From assembly GCA_029204225.1 (NCBI GenBank), contig CM055099.1, positions 54,278,983 through 54,342,982 of the forward strand: a stretch of DNA of 64,000 nt. The letters run 5' to 3'. Position 1 is the stretch's first letter; every line of letters starts with the position of its first letter. This document shows, piece by piece, positions 23,061 through 35,174 of the stretch. The DNA comes from Diphasiastrum complanatum. Its lineage: Eukaryota; Streptophyta; Lycopodiopsida; Lycopodiales; Lycopodiaceae. A program made the position numbers and the translations under genes. The notes below the pieces were generated by a model. That model made no database searches, was not told where the DNA came from, and saw only the letters and a program-made list of their open reading frames with translations.

Positions 23061-23792
23061 TGTGAAGAATTGAAAAAGATTATCTATGTAAGATATAGGG
23101 GTCTTATGTTTTTTATATCAATCATTTAGGTGTAGGATGTTGATAGGACCAAATTTGGCATAGATGGCAAATTACCCATTTCCACTTGTAATGCCACTAT
23201 TTTGCCAAAATAGAGTAAGAGGCTAAACTCGTGCCAATTAGAGTGTAGACAAGTGTAATACTTTTGTTTGAAAAAATCTACGAGGTCCAATAGGATTTAG
23301 AGGTGGAACCTTGAGGGGTCCAATAGAATTTGAGATTTGCTTGAGATCCAATAGAATTTAGAGGTGAATGGATCAACGGTCCAATAGGATTAAGAGGTGT
23401 CAAAAGTGTGGTCCAATCATAGTTAAGCATTGTGGTAGCTCATGGATCTACTAGTATTATTGTACTTCTCATTTGGATCTAATTAATTAAGAGATTGAGT
23501 GGATTTTGAGTGTAAGTGGTTTTCTAGCTTTCTCTCTCTACCCAAGAGCTCATGATGATTTTCTCTCTCTATCCGAGGAGAGCAGCTTGTTTCTACTTAA
23601 AATAATTTTTGGATACTTCCCACATGTGTGAGTGAGAGTTGGAAGTGATTGAATGCATGTAATAGTGTGTTTTTGCCATAGAATCAAAGATAGATCTTGA
23701 ATCTCAATCTAGTCTTGATCTTGGTGCATCTACACACCTTAGGAGATCACAAGTACATGTTGTGGTCAGTCCACACGTGTGAATTTAATACA
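23061..23792 (+). mobile_element. 3' LTR of copia-B (732 bp)
   Basis: It starts TGTGAAGAATTG right after the tract TTTTAGGAGGAG and aligns with the solo LTR at 10156. It ends TTTAATACA. CACATGTGTG (about 23621) and CACACGTGTG (about 23772) are at the same relative positions as in the solo LTR. Confidence 0.9.
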
Positions 23793-23802
23793 AATTAGCA
23801 CA

Positions 23803-24033
23803 CTACATCACAAAACAGTCGCGTTGGATCAAAGACGAGGATGAGGCTTGCATTGCCAATTTGATGTGCGATCGTGAACCTGTCATAATTAGGTATCGCA
23901 ACACATTCACACTCACATGTAGATCTAGAGGGATTTCCAAGAAATCGATCAGTTGTGGCCCACACGATTTCTCAAATAAATGATCAACGCCACAACGGCC
24001 ATGATATATCAGCATTGCATGAGTAGCTGCCAC
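23803..24033 (-). CDS. Hypothetical ORF, 76 aa, possible host exon fragment
   Basis: This short frame has balanced composition (HLFEKSCGPQLIDFLEIPLD, VNVLRYLIMTGSR) and looks more like a folded helical protein than random sequence. It ends 10 bp from the copia-B LTR. No family is recognised and no splice sites were confirmed; it may be a fragment of a gene interrupted by the retroelement. Confidence 0.25.
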   Translation of the reverse strand: MAATHAMLIYHGRCGVDHLFEKSCGPQLIDFLEIPLDLHVSVNVLRYLIMTGSRSHIKLAMQASSSSLIQRDCFVM

Positions 24034-24292
24034 TCCGTATTAAGTTGACAAGACATAAGAAAAAATAACTAATCTATCAAGAGCAGATTGCCATACAAGA
24101 TTTCTTCTAGCAAAATCTGCACTTCAATCTAATCTACTATGGATCATATTTGCATGCATGAATCAATTGAGACCAAATAGCAATCAGTAATGAGAAGGAC
24201 AAAGAAACGATAAATCCCACCTGATTCCTTGCGCTACAACGTTCGTAGTTTGTTGATATTGAGTAACAAGAAGAGCGCATAAACTATCAATT

Positions 24293-24346
24293 GCACCTGC
24301 TTCACAACCAAAGTCTGTCGCACTTGCTTCACAACCAGAGTCTACC
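24293..24346. repeat. 27-bp tandem duplication
   Basis: Two adjacent 27-bp units starting GCACCTGCTTCACAACC and GCACTTGCTTCACAACC differ at a few bases. Confidence 0.85.
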
Positions 24347-24946
24347 GATACTGAAGAATGAGAAGGGCAGAGAAACAACAATCACATGTGAGCCAATACT
24401 GAGTAACGAGAAGTGCACCTACCTCACAATCCTTCTTTTATAAGGACTCTTTCAATGCTTTTGCTTTTGGAGATCATCACCCATGCATAATTAAGCAAAA
24501 CTCATGCATGCCACAATAAACCAAATGTTTTTATAAAGGGTCATGCATTTATGGCCTCATGAACCACAACTCATGCATAGTGAAGCAACATTCATGCATA
24601 ACAAAGCAAATTCTTTTTTGGCCTCATGATGCATGTTACTTTAGTCCTAAGCCAAGGTTCAAGTCTCTAAAGTTCGGGTTGACACCATTAATTACTCTTT
24701 ACTGTTCACTTTTTCCCTAACTTCATTGACCAACCTCACTACATAGTATTGCCTTTGCAAGGCAAGGCCAACAAAGGGACTTTGTTGTAAGAGCATCTTT
24801 CCAATCTTTCCATGATGACCCCTCACCCCGGCATCATGACGTCTACTAAAAGGGTGAGCATCAAGGGGGAGAGGGTTTTCAAAAAACATCAGGATGAGCT
24901 CTTGCAGAGAACCCATTCTCTCAGATAAAAGGATGAGCTAAGTATA

Positions 24947-24976
24947 GGGGAAGGCCCGAGGGTGTGGGCCTTCCCC
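24947..24976. repeat. Perfect 11-bp-stem hairpin
   Basis: GGGGAAGGCCC, 8 nt of loop, then GGGCCTTCCCC. It could be a terminator-like structure or the end of a small transposon; neither is shown. Confidence 0.8.
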
Positions 24977-25363
24977 GTCGTAAAGCAAGTAAAAAAATTT
25001 GAGTCTTCTCGAACTTTCTAGAAGTTACTTTTCTTCCCCGAGAATTACTGCCCTTTTTTACTTGCATCGCCCTTTTACACTTGCACCACGACGTAGAAAC
25101 TATGGAGGTCAGGCATCGGGCAGGAGGGATGTGGCGATGGAAGTCGGGCCGACGCAGGGCACAGTAGGAATGGAGGTCGAGGCTACTGTTAAGTGCATGG
25201 CTGGCACAGTAGCGATGGAGGTAGGGCTGCTGCTAAGCTGGCACAGTAGCGATGGAGGTCGCGATGGAGGTTGGCGAGTTGCTGCTGAGCGCATTTGGCT
25301 AAGCATAGCTTCTGTTATAGACTAAATTCAAAAGAATTTATAGAATTTTAAAACTAATTTTTT

Positions 25364-25529
25364 TTCCAGTAAGTACAATTTTTTTACATAAGGTAATAAT
25401 TTTTGTTTACAGGAAGTGAATTTGTTTTTACATTAGATAAAGTTTTTTTTTACTGTTGGTAAAATAACAGTTGTTTTTAACCTTTGGTAAATCAATTTTT
25501 TAAGAGGAACCTTAGTGTAAGGTTCCTCT
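25364..25529. repeat. Degenerate T-rich repeat ending in a 12-bp perfect hairpin
   Basis: About five or six units of roughly 21-27 bp, each beginning ACA/ACT, containing GGTAA or a variant and ending in a T run, lead into AGAGGAACCTTA-gtg-TAAGGTTCCTCT (25503-25529). A repeat array with a terminal palindrome is reminiscent of small non-autonomous transposon ends, but I cannot find the partner end. Confidence 0.5.
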
Positions 25530-25710
25530 AATGTATGAAGCTGTTACAGCTGTCATATTCTTCCAATTAAGGGTACTCAAAATACAAAGCAAATTTTTTT
25601 AAAGTGCTTTACGCTGACGCACAGCCCGAGTCATCGGGTACACATGGAAAGAGCCCAAGGCAGGGCCAAACCATTTGCACTTTAAAAATTCCCGCCCAAC
25701 CAATTTGAAA

Positions 25711-25875
<165 letters not shown>

Positions 25876-26106
25876 CCCGGCTATACAGAATCCTTTAAGA
25901 CTTCAAATAAAATCCAATGTTTTTTTTTCCCCTTCAAAGCAATCATGAGCAACAAGCAAAGGAAGCGGTAACCTTGCAACCAATGCATTTACAGATTTGG
26001 AGGTGCTGGCTCAGCAGCTGGACTTTGGAGCAATATAAATGCTTCGAAAGGGCGTCAATCCAGTCAGTGTCCTTTTCTTTCAATTCACTTCCAAAGGGCA
26101 TCAATC

Positions 26107-26488
26107 TAGTCAATTCAATATTCTTTGAGATCTTTCATTCCAGATTCCTCAGCCTCTTCCACCAATAATGTACCCATAGATGGTGGCGATGAGGTAGGAT
26201 TTACGTTGCAACATTGCCATAGTTCCTCACGGTCTCTCATCATATATTCTTTTGCGATGGGGATTTTCTCAAATTTTTATTTAGTTTCATAAATTTATGC
26301 AGGCATTTGAAGATTTAGTTGTGGAGCATGTTGCCAAGGGCTCAATTGGCCGCATGCGGTTTATTGTTGATGAGCTTGAACGAAATGCTTCGAAAGGGCA
26401 TGGAGCCATTACAAATGTTTCAGCAACAAACAACGTGATTCTTCTCGGCACTAACAGGGGTTGGCTCATAAGGCATGACTTTAGTTGA
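26107..26488 (+). pseudogene. VPS18: VPS18-like N-terminal exon fragment
   Basis: VPS18 is a core subunit of the HOPS/CORVET tethering complexes at vacuole and endosome membranes. The frame at 26303-26487 reads VDELERNASKGHGAIT, then NVILLGTNRGWLIRHDF, matching the conserved start of the plant VPS18 beta-propeller as I know it. An upstream open piece (26107-26193, ending IDGGDE) ends at GTAGG, and a 109-bp intron-like segment ends TTTATGCAG at 26302; joined, the two are in frame. The upstream piece has no Met after a TAG stop, and the frame stops (TGA) right after HDFS where the family continues. No other VPS18 sequence is seen nearby. This is either a first exon of a gene with huge introns or a captured fragment; I favour the latter. 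Confidence 0.6.
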
Positions 26489-26640
26489 TGAGAAGTTTTA
26501 GGTATCTCCTATGGATATCATTCTTTAATAGCAGTTTCATTGCTTTCCTCTGCTTGCTGCGATTACCAGTTTGCTAAACTTTTAATACAAAATATTGCTA
26601 CAAATTTCCATGAAAATATAGATGAATGCATGAGAGTTTC

Positions 26641-28524
<1,884 letters not shown>

Positions 28525-28882
28525 TTTTACTCATTAGAGTCCTTTTTTCCTGTTCTAATGAATATAGCTTTTCAAAACATGAAATATTGGGACATTTGTG
28601 TGGCTGCAACCTTCATCAACTTTGAGAAGCGAGATGAGGGAGAGTTGTTATTGGCCTTGACTGGAATAAATAGGTACTTGTATATTTTTTTCTTGTGAAT
28701 GCATAGTTTTTTAGTCAAACAGAATGGTGTGAACCATTGACAAAGAAGCTCTTTTGAAACACATTCCTCATGAAGATTTGATTTGGATGGGCAAAGAGCT
28801 AGAAAAAGAGACCAAGAGAGAAAGAGCTCAGAAGACATGGTATAATTGCTCTTTGGCACTCTTGAGCCAGATCATCTTTAAG
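28525..28882 (+). pseudogene. Two-exon host gene fragment, unknown family
   Basis: Exon 1 (28525-28673) follows a good acceptor (TTTTTGTTTTCAG) and reads SLESFFPVLMNIAFQNMKYW to DEGELLLALTGIN before a GTACTT donor. A 49-bp intron ends TCAAACAG. Exon 2 (28723-28882) continues in the same phase through one TGA (a CGA-to-TGA change would explain it) into TIDKEALLKHIPHEDLIWMG and ends LLSQIIFK before GTATGA. In-phase joining of two protein-like exons is hard to get by chance. The intron is short for a plant. The opposite strand here shows no retroelement motif. I do not recognise the protein; it looks soluble and helical. Confidence 0.45.
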
Positions 28883-28989
28883 GTATGACAATTTTTTTTG
28901 GCACATGATAATTAGCACCATAGAAATTTTGAACTCTTTTTATAAAAAATCTAAACTCTTATGTGGGATGAGTTTGAAGATAGGACAAA

Positions 28990-29665
28990 GGAATATCAAG
29001 TCGAATCATCAAAATTAGGAAATCCTCTACTAGTTATGTAGAGGGGCTTCTTGTTTCAAATCTTTGGGGATTTGGATCCCGAGACATTAATGAGCTTCTC
29101 CAAGGTCTGTCATCTTGAATTCTTGAGACATCATTCTCTTGGTATCTTTTATGAATTCGATATTATTGCTGAATAGTATCATCCACATACATTGTGATAA
29201 TGATAAAGGATTGTCAAATGGTCTTGAAATAGACATTGTAGTCTATAGAACTTAGTTCAAATCCTTGTTTAATAAGGAATGAGTTAATTCGATGAAAACC
29301 GACTCTCGAAGATTGTTTTAGGCCATACAATGCCTTATGGTGTTTCCAGGCTTGATGCTCTTTTCCATTGAGTACATAACCCTATGATGGATCATATAGA
29401 TGTCCTCTTTTATAATTCCATTGAGGAATGCAGTTTATACATCTATAGATTGTTTTAGGCCATACAATGCCTTATGGTGTTTCCAGGCTCGATGCTCTTT
29501 GCCATTGAGTACATAACCCTATGACTGGATCATATAGATGTCCTCTTCTATAACTCCATTGAGGAATGCAGTTCATACATCTATTTGATGTACCTCAAGG
29601 TTAGCGGCAGCAACGAATGATAGTAGCAATCCAATAGAGAAGCGCTTGACCAATACATGTTTACT
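28990..29665 (-). pseudogene. Minus-strand copia RT fragment with internal tandem duplication
   Basis: Read on the minus strand from 29665: KRFSIGLLLSFVAAANLEVHQID, then NG-IEEDIYM, HKALYGLKQS, ITMYVDD (about 29190), and FKMTDLGEAH with CLGIQI (about 29090). This is the palm of a Ty1/copia RT, nearest in style to copia-E. A 137-138-bp segment is duplicated in tandem (29310-29446 and 29447-29584), repeating the GLKQ region. Multiple stops are present. The plus-strand open frames here are its shadows. Confidence 0.85.
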
Positions 29666-32600
29666 TGTCAAAAGAATAAGATTACTATCAGATTTTGTGC
29701 AACATAAGCACGTACGTACTACAAATCATATGTGGAGGCACTCATGCTACATAGAAAACTATAAATGTCAACTAACTTGCCATTTCCCTCTTGCATTGTT
29801 TAGGTGCAAATTGAGCTCTCAATTTTTATGCCTTGAAAGTTGAATTCTATATTTTTCCTTTTTGTGAAAAATATATAAGAATATAAGCTCAATAGAATGA
29901 GGTCCCAACTCTAAAAGGGCCCTCTATATAGATAATTTTTTTTTTCTTTTGCTGTCTATGTGCCAGTGTCCAAAGTATTGCACCTTCACTTGCTTTATTG
30001 CATGTTCACATAAATATTTGTCCATTTATTTATTATTCCATCTACCATTTACTTTCAAGAAGACAACCATGAAAATATGTTCAACATTTCTTTTAAGAGG
30101 GTGGCATATTAACTTCCATCAATAAAAGCCATTTATCTTCAAGATTTCATCAATGAGGGCTCGCAATTTCCAGAATTCCATCCATGAGAAATGCTTGAAA
30201 ATTACAACCATTCATATTTGTAGAATTTTTTTTTTATTATGTCCTAGGTGAGGATGGTCAACAAGGTTGGCATTGACCATCCATTTATGTAAGATGTTAG
30301 TTGACACACATAATGTTATGTATTTAAGTGAGATCACATTGAAGATTTTGATGATCAATCCATCTCTTATACCTAGTACAAAAGCTTCTAATCAAGCTCT
30401 TTGGAGGGTGATTTGGTTCAAATAACCTAATGGTATTGAGCTATTTAGGATATAGCTAACTTGGATGTGGTATTTGGCATGCATGCAACCATTTGACACC
30501 CACCCCTAAAAAATTGGAATGTGAGAGATAAGTAAAATTTGACATCCTACCACTTGTTTTTATAACTTTTTGTTTATTGAGTTCTTTTTGTTGCTCGATC
30601 CACCTTTTTTGCCCTAGCTCTGGAAGCCAAGGTATTGTTATTGATGCCCCGCATTTAACTACGATGTGAAGTCCTTAAATAGCTTGTGTAGAATTAGTCA
30701 TGAAAGTTATAAAGTTATTTAAGTATGTTTATGTAGCTTGATGTTTCTAAATAGCCCTAACAATTGCATTTTTTGTCAGCTTTGATACACTGATTACCTT
30801 TTATAACAAATTTATGATGTTTTTTGCTAATAATTCGGCTTACAATATCAGTTGTTGTTGTTTTTGTTTTTAATTTCCCATCTTTCTTTGTTAAATGATA
30901 TCAACTTTTTGAGACATTGTTACAATGTAGGGCTACATTAATTTGATGATAGCTTCCATTGAGAACATTTTTGCTTTCCATTATGAAAAACACTACCAAC
31001 TCTTTTGTGAAGTATTGGTGTGTGAAAACTGAGAGTTAGCCAAGAATGCTTGATGCATGTTGGTGATGGCACATTAACATCTCCTGAAATGTTATACGAA
31101 AGTTCAAATTTGAACTACTCATTACTCTTCCAAAATGACTTATAGCTATTTTGCAATCTTTTCTGTTTGATCATTGTTCATGTGTGTTATTTTGACTACC
31201 TTTTTTTTTTCCTACATACATTTCTATATGAAATCAAGCTATATGCAAAAAAGAATGTTGAGATGATAGATATGCTACACTTATAAAGAAACTATATACT
31301 TATAGTAGCACTTCTGGTTATTGGGTTTGGAAGATAGAAGTTAGGTTTGTGTCATTTGTAAGCTTTCTCATTTAGACCAAATGATTCTCATTTGTTTTAT
31401 CAAATCAGAATACTACTTATCATAAACTTAAACAAAGGCGATTCATACTTTACATTCATCATGTCAATCTCAAGAGGAGTAAACAATCTTCTTGTCAATA
31501 TTTTGTCCTTATCACAAAATCATACTTTATTGTTGAACAATTGTGTATAATTTTGCACATGCAATTGTTGAGGCTATGTTGCATAGAAATCTAGTGTCAC
31601 TTGGTAAGCCAATTTTCCTTGTATCTTGATACACCAAAGTAATCTTGATAGGTTGTGCCATAAAAGTTCTTTCTTTGTGCTTTGCTAAAAAATGTACATA
31701 TAACTCTTGATTGCTCAACCACAGACATTGACAATGGACAATGGAACTTGGGGCAACTTGCAAAGGACCCTATTGTACATAGGAAGGACATCTTCTATAT
31801 GCTTTTGGGAAATGAATGATTTTGTTGTCCTCATGTTTTTGAGAATATTTTTCATGGAAGTAGCCCTGAATTGAGGCCATGTTTTGAAATAATTAAAGGA
31901 GCACTTGCCAAGCCACTGTATACTTGTTGACAGATCCCCTGCTCTAGAGGACCTGTTGTTTACTTTTCTGCTTCTTGCTTATAGATCTATTTCTTGCCTG
32001 TTACCAGGCTCATTTGGGCATTACTTGTCTGTTTCTTATGTGTTACAATGCCCAGGCCAAGCAGAAATGGACTGAATAACTCTGTAGTATAGATTTTCTT
32101 TGTCCTGCCTGTCAGAGGACTACTCAGGGACATCACTCTTGAACGCACTTACATTCTACATAGAGATGCAAGCCAAGAACGCTCATTCACAGATCAGCAT
32201 GCAAACCAATGAATGTTCTACAGATTCTACAACTACTTACTCTTAAAACAAACTGAAATAGAGCCTGCAATACATTAACAGTAAGCTACACTTGCATAAA
32301 TTGACAAAACAAGAAACAAGAAACTAATCTACAGCATGCTAGAAGTCCAAGAATCAAGAAACTAACCAGCCTTTTGATTTTTGGACATCCCAAGAACATC
32401 AAGAACTAGAATGTTAGAGAATATGCAAGATTTATGCCACATTTCTAGCCTCTTTAGTTTACTTGAATGCTGGTTCCTACATTAATCCACAAGAAGACAA
32501 GAAATCTAATCCACAACTAGGAAAGCAAGAAAACTAATCCACTCTAAATCCACAACCACACACAATATGAATGGAAGGGCATGATCATAGGGGCATCACT

Positions 32601-33925
32601 CAAGAAAACCATCATGATCAAGGAGCTTAGTGTCGCATCAAACTCATGAAAAATCTTCTTATTAAGCATGGAGTAGATACAATGCAAAAAGCTCCTCTTC
32701 ACAAAGAGGGAGTCTCTTAAATAAGCAAGAGAGCTCCTTAGGTGGCATCCTAGTGGAATTTCCACATTTCACAAATTACAAGTGGAATATTGCTCTCCAC
32801 TAGAGGTCACCATCAAAAGGTGGCTCATTCTACTTTCTTTAAGAGGGGTCTACTTGCATTTATTACATTTGCTTAGAAATACTAGTTCCTACATGGTCAT
32901 TCCATCTTCCGGGATTCACCATGAGGCTTACACAGTTCTTGCATGCCTTTCCTAGCTAGTATTTCTCGGCTCTCATACTCGGCTCTCAGTGTTCATTAGT
33001 CTCGTCTTCTTAGAGACCCCCTTGATCTAAGGTGAGAGGTGCTCTTGAGTTGCTCTGTCCGAGTATCTTGGGGATTCGTCAGAATCAGCCAACAATACCA
33101 TTTTCTTCATAATGGGTGAAAACAATTTGCTTTAGGATCATTCTAGTGATTCTGCACATGCGCACAAAAGTGTTGGGAAATAACTAGACATAGACATTTT
33201 AAAATTCAATCATATCAATTTGATGCGAAAATATACCTGCTTATGCATAAGGTTAACGATGGTGAAAATAAAATGTATTTGCATTGACAAGAAAATTGTC
33301 TAGAAAAGATTTTGTTAGTTAGAGCTTCAATTTTTTTTTTTTAATGAGTAGTAGAGTTAGACAAATATGACTCATGTGCACTACTATTTTTGTGTGTGAA
33401 TGCATTTATGTAGTAAAATTATAGTGTTTTATTTTGTCATTTCTACATAGACATATGTACTAAATTATTGTGTTTTTAATTATAAACGATCCCTCAAGCT
33501 TTACATGTTAGAATTACAATGTTAACTTTACATTGTTTAAATACTATTGATTTTGACTAGGTGTGAATGGAGCCATTAGTAAGCTCATAAAGATTTAGGA
33601 GTTTAATTGTACTTTCCCTCTCTTTTTCAATGTAGTGTAGTTTTCTCCTTCAATGGTGGCTAATGCTTTTATTTGTGTGTAGTGATGTCCATTATTACAT
33701 GGTATTAAAGCCCATTGATTATGCGTGATTGCTTATCAAATCTTGTGAAGTGAGGAAGTCCTTCATAGGAGGTGAAAGCAAGAATAGACAAGGTGTGGAA
33801 AAATACTAGGAATTCTCCTTTAGACTAATATCAATGTCTTCAATGGTGTTTAATTCTGGTACAAGAATAAAAATGTTTCCAGTTCGGTTTCGAGTTTTGT
33901 CAATTACATTGTGCACTTTGTTGGT
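29666..33925. other. Long intergenic stretch, no gene recognised
   Basis: AT-rich sequence of about 4.3 kb with no retroelement motif, microsatellite or splice-supported exon that I could identify. Short minus-strand frames at 31527-31791 and 32544-32765 lack recognisable features. Confidence 0.5.
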
Positions 33926-33929
33926 AGGA

Positions 33930-34440
33930 CCGAGATTTGTCTATTGAGGTGTTCTACAATTTCTTCAAAATCTATAAAGAGCATGTTGAATAGCAAACAT
34001 AAAAAAATATCAAAGCTCTTAGGACCCACAATGGCGGTGAATACATGTCCAATGCATTCAAGGAGTATTGCTCGACATATGATATCGAACATCAATATGT
34101 TGTTTCCTATTCTCCTCAGTCCAATGGACTTGCAAAGACAAAATTTGCCAAATGCATGATCACTCATGCATCATTGCCTAAATCCTTTTGGCAACATGTT
34201 GTTTTGACAGTAGCTTATATTCAGAATCAATGTATTACTAAAGGTTTATCGAACAACAAAACTCTTTATGAAGTTCAGACTGGATTGTAGCTTCATTAAA
34301 GCATTTAAAAGTTTTCGGTTGCATTGCCTATGTTCATGTCTCTAAAGACACTAGAAAGAAACTGGACGAGAATTCTATTAAAACTATTTTTGTCGATTAT
34401 TCTTCTTTGAATGGAATGTATAGTGTGAAGAAATATGAAT
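33930..34440 (+). pseudogene. Copia-E-like integrase fragment
   Basis: The frame shows NGGEYMSNAFKEYC, VVSYSPQSNGLAK and HASLPKSFWQHVV, the second half of a copia integrase core. It is closest to the copy at 54.9 kb. The ER after QSNG-A is changed to K-K, and stops follow at about 34288-34310. The fragment ends at the start of an oppositely oriented integrase fragment. Confidence 0.85.
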
Positions 34441-34493
34441 CTCTGAGATCCAAATTTGTCCTCTTGATCTTTGGTATGAAAGTCAACACAATC

Positions 34494-35165
34494 TACACAT
34501 TTGCCTCAACCTTAGGTTTCTTCAAATAAAGTGCTTCATATGGTGACTTTCCTTCAAGTGCAACATGAGGGAGTCGATTGCAAAGATAGTTTGAACAATT
34601 GATGGCCTCACCCCAAAAGTCTTTTGGCAAGGATGCCTCAATTCTAATGGTTTTGGCACATTCACACAAGGTTCTATTCTTTCTTTCAGCCACCCCATTT
34701 TGAGATGGTGTATATGCACAAGAAAACTCCCTTTTAATGCCATCAAGCTCACAATAATCATGAAATTTATTGGAAGTGTACTCACCACCTCCATCACTTC
34801 TAAGAATGTTGATTTTGTATGAAAATTGCTTTTCAACTAGAGCTTTGAACTTTAGGAAATAGTCAAACACCATAGACTTTGAAGCTAGAAGATACAACCA
34901 AGTAAATCTTGTGAAATCATCAATGAAAGTTACAAAGCAAGTAGCATACCCTTGCTCTTTGAAGATGAGAAGTGCACATCCGAGTGTATGAGCTCCAATG
35001 GATGTGTAGTCTTAATAGATGACTTTGAAAAAGGCTTCTTATGTGATTTAGATATGGCACAAGCCTCACATGGTTTTTTCATAGGAGGAGATAGTACTCT
35101 ATTATTGGATCCTATTGAGAGTGTGTAGCAACATTTATTGTTCATCATTTGAGTTTTCTTTACTT
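34494..35165 (-). pseudogene. Minus-strand copia pre-integrase/integrase fragment (copia-B-like)
   Basis: On the minus strand: CEACAISKSHKKPF with THPLELIHSDVH (zinc-binding and first catalytic Asp region), then ILRSDGGGEYTSNKF, YTPSQNGVAERKNRTLCE and LPKDFWGEAINCSNYLCNRL. It closely resembles the plus-strand integrase at 35.7-36.2 kb. The two domain pieces are in different frames (break near 34900). It lies head to head with the copia-B gag at 35175. Confidence 0.88.
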
Positions 35166-35174
35166 CAAATGTCT

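Larger units (their letters stand above)
24034..25680. other. Intergenic with small repeats and two perfect hairpins
   Basis: No gene is seen. The stretch contains a 27-bp tandem duplication (24293-24346), two perfect hairpins (24947-24976 and 25503-25529), degenerate GCACAGTAGCGATGGAGGT-type repeats (about 25155-25270) and a T-rich degenerate repeat (25364-25502). Confidence 0.6.

Noticed and set aside
26471-26530. Continuation of VPS18 through a splice donor at HDF
   Set aside because: Only a weak GTTGATG is present and I found no matching downstream exon, so I kept it as a fragment.
28960-29106. Plus-strand exon-like frame ending FGDLDPETLMSFSK before a GT
   Set aside because: The minus strand here reads copia RT motifs (FKMTDLGEAH, CLGIQI), so the plus-strand frame is a shadow.
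31527-31791. Two overlapping minus-strand frames as a gene
   Set aside because: They are short, overlap in different frames, and show no recognisable domain or splice sites.
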